Origin: Gari tellinella
Taxonomy: Eukaryota; Mollusca; Bivalvia; Cardiida; Psammobiidae
Assembly (NCBI GenBank): GCA_922989275.2
Contig: OV277862.1
Location: 69,515,832 to 69,579,831, forward strand
Direction of reading: 5' to 3'
Length of the DNA stretch: 64,000 nucleotides
Under the pieces are notes generated by a model. It was not told the origin of the DNA, made no database searches, and saw only the letters and a list, made by a program, of their open reading frames with translations. Position numbers and translations under genes: made by a program. Below are positions 10,660-20,159 of the stretch, one piece after another (positions within the stretch are counted from its first letter, which is position 1; every line of letters starts with the position of its first letter).

Positions 10660-11280
10660 AACTGTCATTATTTCCATTTTATTGCATTTTGTTTGCGTTT
10701 CGTTTAAACAAACTATTAGATGTTTTACCAGCGTACTTGATTGTCAATGTCGTTTTAGCTATGTGCACTCTAGTGACTCTACGGTTTGTGTAAACAAACG
10801 ATATATACGATTGAACAAATGCCGTTTTCCTGCGTTATATTGCTTGCGGTTTGGGTTGCCCGAGGAGTGTTCACGGAGATTCCATAAATATATCACCACC
10901 CGTATGACAAAGGCTCGCGAACTGACATTTCTCTCCTGCAGAGGCAATGATTCACCGACTCATTTAACATGACATTTTCCCGACAATTCCAATAAACGCA
11001 GAGAATGTCAGTTGTCCACATTCGGTACCAGTGGCAGCCGTGTGCGTCAAACTTATATACGTATGGTGCGAAAACTGGAAGAACAAAACATAGCTTGGTT
11101 TTCCGCCTACCCATTATCAGCCCTCCACGACACCCTTCTAAACATTATGGATAGGCCGTAAATCCAAGCTAGAATTAAAGTTCTTGAGAATATTGAAGAT
11201 TGTTTCAAATTGAAATACAGATGTTTGAATGAAAAGAAAAGCACGGGATTGATTGGGACATTCTGAAAACAATGTTTCTT
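10660..11280. other. No gene recognised
   Basis: A 133-codon plus-strand open frame spans 10571-10972 but starts inside a MITE remnant and has no domain-like pattern. I see nothing else definable. Confidence 0.4.
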
Positions 11281-11284
11281 TTAA

Positions 11285-11513
11285 CCCTTCACTCTCAATG
11301 ACGCCTTAAAGCGCGTTTGCAAACATTTTGGGACGCCGCGCCACGTCGCGAATGATCAGGACCCAAACTGTTTGACACTCTTATCGATATCTATTAAGTC
11401 ATAAAACCTTAAATCTAACTTTGAAACGTGTCTTGCAGACAACAATATTGATGCAGACGACAATAAAGCGATGGAGGGGTAAACATCTCCCGAACCATTT
11501 GGTCATGAAAGGG
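11285..11513. mobile_element. TTAA MITE, degenerate type I palindrome
   Basis: 229 bp between TTAA at 11281-11284 and 11514-11517. Ends CCCTTCACTCTCAATGACG and (complement) CCCTTTCATGACC. The core arms are GCAAACATTTTGG and CCAAACTGTTTG, with one arm shortened. Confidence 0.75.
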
Positions 11514-11517
11514 TTAA

Positions 11518-12004
11518 AATGCCTGATATTGTTATTGTTTATGTATATACAATAAAACTTGGTATATTGAATAATACTTACTGTAAAGATCCTGATGTTT
11601 ACTATAGATGGTTCAATAAAAAAAATCACATAGCGTAAATTACAATCGCCAATAAATATACTGTTTTGAAACGAGACACTCGAAAGCACGGTGGTGAAAA
11701 CGCGAAACCACGACAGGACAATGACGTACACGGGATAGAACACGGGATAGTACGGCGGTGATAACACCATACTATACGATAAAGAAAAACCGACAAAACG
11801 ATGATGATAATACCGGCGGACGTAGTCCAGTTTAAACGCGCTCGACTACGGTACCTTTCTAGATCAGTGTTTAACTATGGACACCCAAAATAACCAGAGA
11901 ACTAAGAGCAGGGCATCACGCCCGGGTTTTCTGTAGGCGCTCCCCTCTCCCTTAGACGTCCAGTTAGTCCATTGGTGGCAGCAACGGACGTTAACAAAAT
12001 ATTA
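11518..12004. other. No gene; short GTACTGTCG-type motif field
   Basis: 11690-11830 repeats CACGGGATAG, TACGGCGGTGATA and related motifs, complementary in style to GTACTGTCGCG motifs at 13275-13420. The two fields flank the element at 12005-13260, so they may be halves of one older repeat. Confidence 0.4.
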
Positions 12005-13260
12005 AACAAACAAGAGCCCAAGGGTTCTAAGACAGAATTGACTAAACTTACAACTAAAGGTACACTAGCACCTTGTCTGGCAGATGAAAAAAATGTGTCA
12101 GGATAATGTTGATGTGTGTACTCCAAAATGAACTAGAGGGTTCATAAGCCTTTCCTATGATTTGATCGAATGATCTCTTTTTGACCTGACATAACAAATA
12201 TCCAAACATTACCAAGATTTTGTCAAGGTCATTGTTTTGGGCAAATTTCTTGAGTTTGGAGCTAAAAATATGGCCCCTAAAGTGTTCAGAAGCCTTTTTT
12301 ATGATTTGACCTACTGACCTTCTTTTATTCAGACATAACCCATATGCATAATTGACCTAGATTTGGTTAAGGTGATCAATCTGAAGTATTTTCATGAAAT
12401 TAGGACAAACGATGTATGTCCTGGATTACTTTCCCCATGATTTGACCTACTGATCCACTTTTTGATGCCCAGTAATCTATATTACTACATTGCCTAGATT
12501 TTATTATGGTGATCATTCTGAGCAGTTTTTATGAAATTATAGCTAAAAATATGGCTCCTACAGTGTTAGAAGCTTTTTAAATTTGACTTACTGACCTTCC
12601 TTTTAAAATCGTATGTAACCCATATTCACACAAAGTCTAGCTTTTGTCAAGATAATCATTCCAAGCAAGTTTCAAGAAGATTGGGCTAAAATATGGCCTC
12701 TGGAGTGGCAAAAAGCATATTCTGAGATTTGACCTACTGACCTACTTTATGACCCGACGTAATCTATATTCCAGTATGTCCTAAACTTTATCAAGGGCAC
12801 TACTCTGACAAAATATCATAAATATATAGCTAAAATCACAACTTCTAGAAGGTTTTTTTACTTTTAATTCGATATTTCCGAACACGGAAAATGACCCCGC
12901 CCTCTGGCGGCCATGTTTTTTGACGGATCAAAATTCTTTTAACAAATTTTGAAGGCTATCCATTGAATTTTTTTTTGGTGAAAACCAAGTCGAAATCGGA
13001 CGAGTAGTTAGAGGAGAAGATTTTTCAAGATATCGTGCACGGTTGGCACGGCAACAAGACCATTGACCCCATCCACTTTATTTGAACTTTGTAGCTCAAA
13101 CCTACAGCATGTATCTGACCAAGTTTGGTTACACTCGGGCAATTAGTTCCAGAGAAGAAGTCGTTTGCAATTATGACGGACGGACAGACGGACGCCGGAC
13201 AGAGCGGTATCACAATAAATCACATTGAACATTATATGTTCCGGTGAGCTAAACACAAAA
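12005..13260 (+). mobile_element. Tandem-repeat-cored element (ACAAGAGC start, GGACGGAC end)
   Basis: Starts AAACAAACAAGAGCCCAAGG. It continues with divergent units containing CATATTC, AAGTTTGGAGCTAAAAATATGG, TGTTCAGAAGCC and TGATTTGACCTACTGACC, and ends with GACGGACGGACAGACGGACG and TATGTTCCGGTGAGCTAA. Non-coding. A partial copy in the other orientation is at about 39540-40035, and a 3' fragment at 15010-15118. Layout recalls bivalve non-autonomous Helitron-like elements with internal satellite units (my recollection of the class, not a search). Confidence 0.6.
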
Positions 13261-13274
13261 AACACCATCGTTAT

Positions 13275-13420
13275 ATCACCGTCTTACTGTCGCTTTTTCA
13301 TCATCGTACCGTCGTGATGTCGTCCTGTCGCGTTATCTTCATCGTACTGTCGTGTTACTATCTGCGTACTGTCGCGTTTTCGTTAGCGTACTGACCTATT
13401 ATCGTCGTACTGTCGCACTC
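13275..13420. repeat. Degenerate GTACTGTCG repeats
   Basis: CGTCTTACTGTCGC, CGTACCGTCGTG, CGTACTGTCGTG, CGTACTGTCGCG and CGTACTGTCGCA recur at about 20-50 bp spacing. No coding sense. Confidence 0.6.
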
Positions 13421-13705
13421 CGGTACACAGATGCATACCTCAAGATAGAAGGTTTCCAAGTACTGCAATACAAAGTACATATTGAGTTGCTGGAATTCAG
13501 TTGAAGAATGCCACCTGGAATTGTAGATGATGCAAAAAGACTTCTGCAATGGTTGACAAGTTATTTTCAAACATAACGGGTTTCAAATAAGTGATAATGT
13601 CATTTTTACCTAAACGTTACATGGTACCAAGAGACCAATTCAAATTCAATTCAATTCATTTTATTGTATGAAAAGGCCTCCGGCCCATACACAACATATT
13701 CCAGT

Positions 13706-14213
13706 TATATGTTACAGGGATTAAGTGTAATCAGGGAATACGTGAAATGCCTGAAAAATCAAGAATTTCACGAAAACCCTCAATCTCCCAGGGAAAAGGC
13801 GTAATTTTGAGGCTTTTCGTTGATTTTTTATAAACATTTGGCAGTTACTTTTGGTTAAAGTAATGAATCTTACCTCGTTTAGTTCATTGAGTTCAAAGGC
13901 AAGTACCACGCTATAATATATGTTGTTAACCTTATTAAGAAGACAGATGTCTTGGGTTTTAAATTGTCCTGACTTATTTTTATTCACTTATGCGAGAATC
14001 TTTGTATGAACGTTCATTAGACCATGGTTTTTCAAGAAAACATGATGTTTAAAACCAATAGAAATGTTATGATAGTACAAATCTATTAATTTAATGAAAA
14101 CGGGACATTTCATCAATTTCCTAAAACGCCCGGTGGAGTGATTACGCGTAATCCCTAAAAAGTTCAGGGATTACGCGTAATCCCTGATTACACTTAATCC
14201 CTGTAACATATAC
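13706..14213. mobile_element. Inverted-repeat element with ACAGGGATTAAGTG ends
   Basis: TATATGTTACAGGGATTAAG at the left recurs inverted at the right (CTTAATCCCTGTAACATATA); identity spans about 32 bases. A further palindrome, GGGATTACGCGTAATCCCT, sits near the right end. A minus-strand open frame inside shows no recognisable domain. Confidence 0.6.
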
Positions 14214-14350
14214 ATAGCTAGCATGCAGTGGACACTGGCAGTGTTACCTGTAATCTTAGAATCGCAATATGTGCAAAACACAATTCAACACGAACACAAC
14301 CAAACAAACAACACTTCTTATATAAATTGGCTAGCAGTTAAACCGATATA

Positions 14351-14902
14351 CAGTGAAACCCATCTAAACCCGACTTTTTTGGGAACAACATATAGTTCTG
14401 GTTTAGAGGGGTTTCCGGTTCCCATTGGCCCATAGTGTTTGTAGTATGGCAGATAGCTGACCACTTAAAGTGGGTTAAAAGTAAAGCAGAATACGCATTA
14501 AGGCGCAATCTGCTTTACTTTCAAGCTGCTTTAGTCTATCATCAGCTAGCATGCATAAAGTGACACTACCTTCTTCAGTGAAGGAATACACCAACGGGTT
14601 TTAACCCATTAGCCCATAGTGTTTCTAGTATGGAAGATAGCTGACCACTTAAAGTAGGTTAAAAGTAAAGTAGAATACGCATTAAGGCACACTCTGCTTT
14701 ACTTTCAATCTGCTTAGTCTATCATCAGCTAGCATGCATAAAGTAGCACTACCTTCTTCAGTGAAGGAATATACCAACGGCGTAAAAGGCGTATATGGTG
14801 CAATGGGTTTAAATAAAGAAGGGTTGGAAACTGGACCATACTTTTTGTCCGGTTTAGAAAAAATTCGGTGTTTAGAGGTTCTGGTTTGAAGGGGTTCCAC
14901 TG
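14351..14902. mobile_element. pogo/Tc1-like MITE carrying nested TTAA MITEs
   Basis: TA duplications (14349-14350, 14903-14904) and ends CAGTGAAACCCATCTAAACC and (complement) CAGTGGAACCCCTTCAAACC. GTTCTGGTTTAGAGGGGTTTCC and a related block lie near the two ends. The interior is filled by a TTAA MITE (14606-14808) and its partial duplicate (about 14430-14601). Confidence 0.7.
14606..14808. mobile_element. TTAA MITE, type II palindrome, with adjoining duplicate
   Basis: TTAA at 14602-14605 and 14809-14812. Ends CCCATTAGCCCATAG and (complement) ACCCATTGCACC. The stretch 14430-14601 repeats the same order (CCATAGTGTTT, AGATAGCTGACCACTTAAAG, type II palindrome, TCATCAGCTAGCATGCATAA, TTCTTCAGTGAAGGAATA), so the copies are in direct tandem. 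Confidence 0.7.
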
Positions 14903-15009
14903 TACATTTGAAGGGGTTCCGCTGTACATGTATTATTCTTTTGTTACCGACCAAGCACATTTTACCATTGAATTATCAATGTGCAAATTACGCCAAATAC
15001 CATATCTTT

Positions 15010-15118
15010 TTATCAATTTTTTAAGCTCACCTCCACAGTATGTATCTGAACAAGTTTGGTTACAATTGGGCCATCGATTTCAGAGAAGAATTCGTTTGTT
15101 GTTCTTGACGGACAGAAA
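15010..15118 (+). repeat. Fragment of the 12.0-13.3 kb element
   Basis: AGTATGTATCTGAACAAGTT, TTGGTTACAATTGGGC, CAGAGAAGAATTCGTTTG and CTTGACGGACAG match 13106-13195 with substitutions. This is a 3'-end fragment. Confidence 0.6.
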
Positions 15119-15177
15119 CATACCTAATGTAATAGATGTCCATTCCTAGATTGTCAATTTGACTGAAAACTAATTTC

Positions 15178-16168
15178 TTATGATCGCACAGCTTTAAATA
15201 CTTTAATGATATTACTATTACGCATTCCAATGTAAAACAAGCCTTTCTCCTCAAAGTAACTGATTGTGTAAGGCATATAGAGACCATCTGACATCGTTAG
15301 AAGACACCTGCCTTTCTTGCAGTCCTTTGTTATCTGGTGGAGAGTGTGGTTGTCAGAGTCACAGGCATAAACCATGCCAGCCATGTCAACTGTCATTCCT
15401 GTAGGGCGCTTTAGGTCATTGTCTGAGTAAGTTCCTACAACCGTGCCATCTAATCCAACGCAGAGAACATCACCACTGTTATAACATGTACTTGAAATAT
15501 ACATATACATTGTTTTCTCAACTGATTGTGTGGCAAGGTATACTGGCTCATTAAGTAACGGCTTACCTGAATCATTTGCGAGAATTGTTCGTAGTAAAAC
15601 TCCTTGCATATCCAGTACTGCGACCTTGCCGGGATTGTGAAATGAAACAATAAGTGTGTTGCCATAGTACACTATGTCCCTACATTCACCGTCAACAGCT
15701 ATCCTTCCAGTTGGAAATGGGACTGGACGAGTTTGTACAAACGCTATTGTTTTGGCGTCTGGTATCGTAACAGCGACGGTTCCTGTATAAGGATCAGTAA
15801 CAGCCATGTGCCATGGGTTTGGAGTCAGTCGTGTCTCTCCAATAACTTTCTGTTGTCTTGCGTCAAACATTTTGATTTTCTTATTTTCAACATCTGATAA
15901 AAGCATTCTATGTCCATCATGTCCTGGTAATATGACAGAGCTATATATCCAACATGTTTTATCGTCACTTTCAGACTTGATGTTAATGTCTGATTGAAAT
16001 GCAACACTTTCTACAGCCTTTATTTGGTCATAAATCTCCCCAAGGCCAGAAGTACATAACGTATCGTCCAATTCAAAGTTAGGATTGAATCCTAATTCAT
16101 TTGTGTGATCGTTTCTGCAGTCGATTTCACCCAGGTGCTTGTTGGTTGACACTATTTCTTCATTTGTA
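15178..16168 (-). CDS. B-box/NHL-like protein, C-terminal part (beta-propeller-like)
   Basis: The frame encodes about 325 residues with spaced strand/turn patterns typical of NHL or TRIM-type propellers: LLSDVENKKIKMFD, WHMAVTDPYTGTVAVTIPD, RPTGMTVDMAGMVYACDSDN and FYIGMRNSNIIKVFK near the end. It ends with a TGA stop at 15178-15180. There is no ATG at its 5' edge; the first frame-start codon in the open stretch is GTG (16152) and the frame continues to the TTAA at 16169. It is therefore the 3' part of the gene whose 5' part is at 16383-16884, not an independent gene. Such proteins are usually E3 ligases or RNA-binding regulators; no RING is seen here, so ligase activity is not supported. Confidence 0.75.
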
Positions 16169-16172
16169 TTAA

Positions 16173-16378
16173 CCCTTTGCCTGCTGGTCGCGACTTTATT
16201 GATTTTTGAAAACAGTTTAGATCCAGATCAGACGCCGCGTAACGCGGCGTCTGATCTGGATCCAAGCTGTTTGATACTCTTCTTTATGTTTCATTACTTA
16301 CGAAATGTATAAATCTTAATTTAACAAACTTTTGCAGACGATAATTTCGAAGCAGACGACATCACCGCAGGATAAGGG
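16173..16378. mobile_element. TTAA MITE inserted in the B-box/NHL coding region
   Basis: 206 bp flanked by TTAA (16169-16172, 16379-16382), ends CCCTTTGCCTGCTGGTCGCG and (complement) CCCTTATCCTGCGGTGATG. The centre is a perfect-looking type I palindrome (CAGTTTAGATCCAGATCAGA, CGCCGCGTAACGCGGCG, complement). Insert plus duplicated TTAA adds 210 bp, a multiple of three, but in-frame stops in the MITE end the upstream frame at 16321. Confidence 0.9.
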
Positions 16379-16382
16379 TTAA

Positions 16383-16884
16383 TTAGTGCTACGAACAGAT
16401 CGCAGAACTTCTGTTTGTTCTCTAAACTTTGTAGCACTGGTGCCATTGTGTCTATGTTTGTTTTCAGGAGTCTACTTGTGTCTTGTACCATTATAAGTTT
16501 TTCAAGTTTTTCTGACCCTATTTTCTCCACCTTTTTGACTGCCTCTTTTTCAGCCGTGTCAAGTGCTTCGTCAATTTCCTGTCGAAAGCTGCAGACCCTT
16601 TCAATTGCGGTATGTTGTTTCTTCTTAACACTATCAATCCTTTCCCTGACGTTTGTTTCAATTGCTTTTTGTTTTGTTTGTAAAGCTTTTAGACTAGATT
16701 TGTTTTCCATATACAAAGTACTGTTTAGTATGCCCTTAGCAGCATCAGGTATATAGATTCTTCCATCACATATTCGGTGGTTTAGTAGGAAACAGACACT
16801 GCAGCCAAGGTTAGAGTGTGTCGGACAGTAGTATTTGATGATTTCATCACTATGTTGAGTACACTGCTGTGTACACTGGTCCAT
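16383..16884 (-). CDS. B-box/NHL-like protein, N-terminal part (B-box and coiled coil)
   Basis: ATG at 16884 starts a frame with a B-box zinc-binding pattern in residues 8-39 (C8, H11, C20, H23, C28, C31, H36, C39), followed by a long Lys/Glu/Gln-rich coiled-coil stretch (about residues 60-150). No RING precedes it; the ORF starts only seven residues before the B-box. The frame runs into a TTAA MITE at 16378. Joining across a single TTAA gives one frame of about 498 residues, a usual size for molluscan B-box/NHL proteins. The gene is either disrupted in this haplotype or has to splice out the insert; I see no strong splice pair at the MITE edges. Confidence 0.78.
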
Positions 16885-16934
16885 TCTTGTAGCCTGTCTA
16901 TCTTTTCAACAGTTGTTATTCTTTAAAGACATCT

Positions 16935-17110
16935 CCTGGCGACCTTTTGATCATAAGGCCTTGCCAGACAATTTCCTTGCAAAAATCATGGGTCTTGTGG
17001 ACATCTAGGTAGCAAATAACCATTCTCATGTGAGACCCGACCTTTATATTTGATAGTTTGGTTAGAAATAACCATTGGAAATCACTAGAGCATGAGTATA
17101 ATCTGGGCTT
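16935..17110 (-). repeat. Dispersed repeat also found at 42240-43080
   Basis: CTCATGTGAGACCCGACCTT, TATATTTGATAGTTTGGTTAG and AATAACCATTGGAAAT correspond (inverted) to CCTCACATG..GACGC and CTAACCAAACTATC units at 42.3-43.0 kb. Confidence 0.55.
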
Positions 17111-17123
17111 CACCAGATAAACT

Positions 17124-17377
17124 CAGGGCTGCCATTTCTCCGGATTTTTCCTAAATATTCGGATTTTTTCCGAGTTCATGGTAGCTTAAAGCAGGCTGAA
17201 AGTAAAGCAGAATGCACCCTAAGGCGCATTTTGCTTTACTTACAGCCTGCTTTAAGTAGTCGCATGTCAACAAAACAAGAAAAGGCTATGGGGTAAAGGT
17301 ACGATTCGTAAATTCGCACTTGAAAAATGCAAATTTGGAAATCTTAGGATTTTTCATGTTAACTTATGGCAGCCCTG
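17124..17377. mobile_element. hAT-like MITE (CAGGGCTGCCA ends), copy 2
   Basis: 254 bp, ends CAGGGCTGCCA and TGGCAGCCCTG, with a 6-bp duplication of five matches (TAAACT 17118-17123, TGAACT 17378-17383). Internal type II palindrome and the tail (AAATGCAAATTTGGAAATCT) match copy 1. Confidence 0.85.
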
Positions 17378-17383
17378 TGAACT

Positions 17384-17900
17384 GATTGTGATGCATGCTT
17401 TTACTGTTAAATTCTCACACTACCGATACAATGTGGGGGGAGTCCCTCTATGGACTGAGGAAAAGTCTTTAACAGTCATAATAACACGATGGCTTGAAAT
17501 TGTGGGCACAGTATGCGCATGCAAAGAAACATCTTTTACACAGAAATCCATCACAGTCATCTAGGTGGCTGCGTGGCAGATATTGCCAGACTATATATGA
17601 TCCAGAGTAGTGTACTGTGGTTTAATTCCTAGATGTGTATTCAGCAGTGGTTTTTTGGTCACAAAAACTAACGGTTAAACTTCCGATATTCACAAATTGT
17701 GGTAGGCCTAATGACAGTACAGGGAACAACGTCCCGGATGATAGACATATTATTTATACATTATTTCTTTTTTGTATCCAGCATTAACATTAACTACATT
17801 GACTGTATTGTCAAAAGTTATAAACACGTACACTGTTCCAAGATTGTGAATAATAAATATCATGGGGTAACAATGGCGTGTTCCATTTTTAACCGTGCTG
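17384..17900. other. No gene recognised
   Basis: AT-rich sequence; open frames at 17699-18001 start here and enter a MITE fragment. No domain or repeat pair detected. Confidence 0.4.
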
Positions 17901-17904
17901 CTTG

Positions 17905-18306
17905 TTATCTGTCGCAAACAGTTTGGACCCAGGGGAGACGCCGAGTTACTCGGCTGCTTATATGGAGACACACCGCTTGGCACTTTAATGATATTTTCTA
18001 ATGGAAATGTTGATAAATCAACTCTGATAGTTTATGAATGCCGACGACAAATTATGCCCACGCGACACGTCAGTACATATTATATTAATTATAAAGGTTT
18101 ATTAATATTTAAACTTTACGGGACTGTTAAAGGGGGTTGTGTAAAAAGCTTTAATGCGGCGTCTGATTAGAGTATACACTGTTTGCTGATAGAAATTTCA
18201 ATATAAAACAAAATGAAAATGAAAAAGTTGACCAGACATCCCTTTGATAAAAATGGACTAATCCAATCTAAAACATGGAAGAATCTACTGGGCGCAAATT
18301 GGTTAA
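17905..18306. mobile_element. Fragments of TTAA MITEs
   Basis: 17915-17970 holds a half palindrome (CAAACAGTTTGGACCCAGG, GACGCCGAGTTACTCGGC). 18155-18306 matches the right half of the MITE at 48963-49189 (TTTGCTGATAGAAATTTCAA, CATGGAAGAATCTACTGGGC) and ends before GGTTAA. Confidence 0.6.
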
Positions 18307-18310
18307 CCTG

Positions 18311-18895
18311 TTCCATATGATCTAAAACCAGAGGCCATTTGCTGACGACCCATGTTCGTCAACAATGTTCAGTAACTTGACACCCGAATATGTACACAAC
18401 AATACACTCTACACAACCTGTACAATTTAAATGTATACAGCCACATTTTACAGTCGTTTAGTGGGTTCCGGATCACTAACAACATTTATGTGAACCAGAT
18501 GTTCAAGAATTGATCGATCTGAAGGAATACATTTTGTCAGAAAGATAAAGTCTTCATTTCTTCAACCTACTGTAGTTTTGCAGAAATAAATTGGTTTTAA
18601 TCATGCTAGAGTGATATGCCCGTTTCGTAACGACATTTTCGGATGAGTATAGTTAACTTTTGTATGGATCTAGTTAATGTTTTACACCATTTTAGAAACC
18701 CTTCCATGTTCAATATGTAGTCAGGATTTCGGTACCTAATAGTAAGCTATTGAATATCCATAGACAAATTCGCTATTATAGAACAGAAATTGGAATATTT
18801 AAACCATTACGGAAACAAAAAAATCAATAGGAAAACAGAGCTGTGTGATCTGGATCTTCTCTGTTTCATCTGAATGTGGAATTATGTGAGAAAGG
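18311..18895. other. No gene recognised
   Basis: No ORF, tRNA or repeat with a second copy that I can see. Confidence 0.4.
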
Positions 18896-18899
18896 GTTC

Positions 18900-18978
18900 A
18901 ACACATCTGTAAACAGTGTAGACCCAGATCAGAATGCTTCCTCTAGGAACTTTCTGATCAGGACTTGCAATGTTTCCA
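18900..18978. repeat. Type I palindrome, imperfect
   Basis: AAACAGTGTAGACCCAGATC at the left against TGATCAGGACTTGCAATGTT at the right with several mismatches. The enclosing MITE ends are not clear. Confidence 0.5.
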
Positions 18979-19035
18979 AACATAATTCCTTTACCCCCAG
19001 AGACCTTCCTAAATTGTCGTGGTTCTGGTGATTTA

Positions 19036-19200
19036 GTCAAAGGGAATTGTTTCTGTTTATTAGACCGGGGATTAATTGTCAAAGGGAATTGTTTCTGTTT
19101 ATTAGACCGTGGATTAATTGTCAAAGGGAATTGTTTCTGTTTATTAGTCCGGGGATTAATTGTCAAAGGGAAATGTTTCTATTTATTAGACCGAGATTAC
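19036..19200. repeat. 42-bp minisatellite, four copies
   Basis: The unit GTCAAAGGGAATTGTTTCTG plus TTTATTAGACCGGGGATTAATT recurs at 19036, 19078, 19120 and 19162 with a few substitutions. Because 42 is a multiple of three, both strands stay open as 14-residue repeats (for example VKGNCFCLLDRGLI). I treat the open frames as by-products. Confidence 0.85.
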
Positions 19201-19378
19201 CCCCCTTGCCAAGAACTAAATGGAAGGCAGGTCTGTGGTTTTGGTATATTGCGCTGTTTTGCAATGAATGAGATTAGCCAAAATCATCGTTCTGAAAACA
19301 TCATTATCTCATCTTATCACCCTTCATCATTCATTTGCGATATATGACTTATTTTAGGTCGCAGTGCCGTAAAACCTA
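19201..19378 (+). repeat. SINE-like repeat tail shared with 54570-54840
   Basis: AATGAGATTAGCCAAAATCA and GTGCCGTAAAACCTAAC match AATAAGATTAGCCAAAATCA and GTGCCGTAAAACCCAAC near 54.6-54.8 kb, in the same order. It ends directly before the pogo-like MITE. Confidence 0.6.
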
Positions 19379-19382
19379 ACTA

Positions 19383-19576
19383 CAGTAAAAACTCGATTCT
19401 ACGAATTCGCGTTAGTTCGGACATACCCATATTTCAAAGTTAAAACGTGTCTTAGCCACGTTTTAACTTTGAAATACGGGTATATTTGACTTTAACGAGA
19501 TCGACGTATCAAAATTTAACTTACGAAATACTGGTAAGATCGATTTAAGCGAGTTCGTAGTATCGAGTTTAGACTG
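19383..19576. mobile_element. pogo-like MITE (CAGTAAAAACTCG ends)
   Basis: 194 bp with TA on each side (19381-19382, 19577-19578). Ends CAGTAAAAACTCGATTCTAC and (complement) CAGTCTAAACTCGATACTAC. The centre is a palindrome AAGTTAAAACGTG against CACGTTTTAACTT. TA duplication and CAGT ends place it with pogo/Tigger-type elements. Confidence 0.8.
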
Positions 19577-19578
19577 TA

Positions 19579-20010
19579 TTTTATCATTTATAATTCGTTT
19601 GATCCAAATTAACGGTTCCTTATGCATTCTTTTATAAATAGAATCCAGTTACTCACGTTCCGTCTATAAATTTAAAAAAAAAAAAAGTCGAGAATCTTTC
19701 ACCTTTTAGATCTACTACTTTAACTGATAGCATGATATAGGAAACTGTATATTAGTTGTCTTATTTAGGTCTTCTCTATTGGCAAATGTGGTAAATTGAG
19801 CATCTTTGGAGAGAAACAGTACATAGAAATAATACAATTCCACGGTCTGGCATATCGAGATTCATCAATATAATTCTAGGACAACATCTTATCTTTATGT
19901 TTATATATTGAGGGTGTAATTTCAGCCATGGATTATGCAGGTCCCGCGGGTGTAGGGTGGAGAGGGTAGATGACTGTGTTAATTCTGTAGATGGTATGGG
20001 TCTAATTTAG
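19579..20010. other. No gene recognised
   Basis: Contains a poly-A run at about 19673-19686. Nothing else definable. Confidence 0.4.
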
Positions 20011-20012
20011 AG

Positions 20013-20150
20013 TTCTGGGGTTGTACCGTCGACCAGTGCCTGCCTGGTGGATCTTGGTGGTAGGTATCACTGGGTAGGAACTTGGTTACAGTGGGGCAAG
20101 GGTCCTCACGACAGGTGGTATCGGAGCCCTGCCTATACATGTTTCAGAGT
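20013..20150 (-). repeat. Dispersed repeat; intact relative of the sequence flanking the 26.9-32.2 kb element
   Basis: On the minus strand ACTCTGAAACAT is followed after a short gap by CTGTCGTGAGGACCC, TTGCCCCACTGTAACCAAG and TACCCAGTG. The same blocks lie split on the two sides of the large element (ACTCTGAAACAT ending at 26864; CTGTCGTGAGAACCC and later blocks from 32223). Confidence 0.65.
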
Positions 20151-20159
20151 GCTTTCGTG

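Noticed and set aside
10571..10972. 133-codon plus-strand open frame
   Set aside because: Starts in MITE debris, has no domain-like spacing or conserved blocks, and shares its DNA with overlapping minus-strand frames of equal quality.
16169..16382. Ordinary spliced intron in the B-box/NHL gene
   Set aside because: The segment has TTAA duplications, piggyBac-like ends and copies elsewhere, and lacks a strong GT-AG pair with a pyrimidine tract at its edges. Spliced use cannot be fully excluded.
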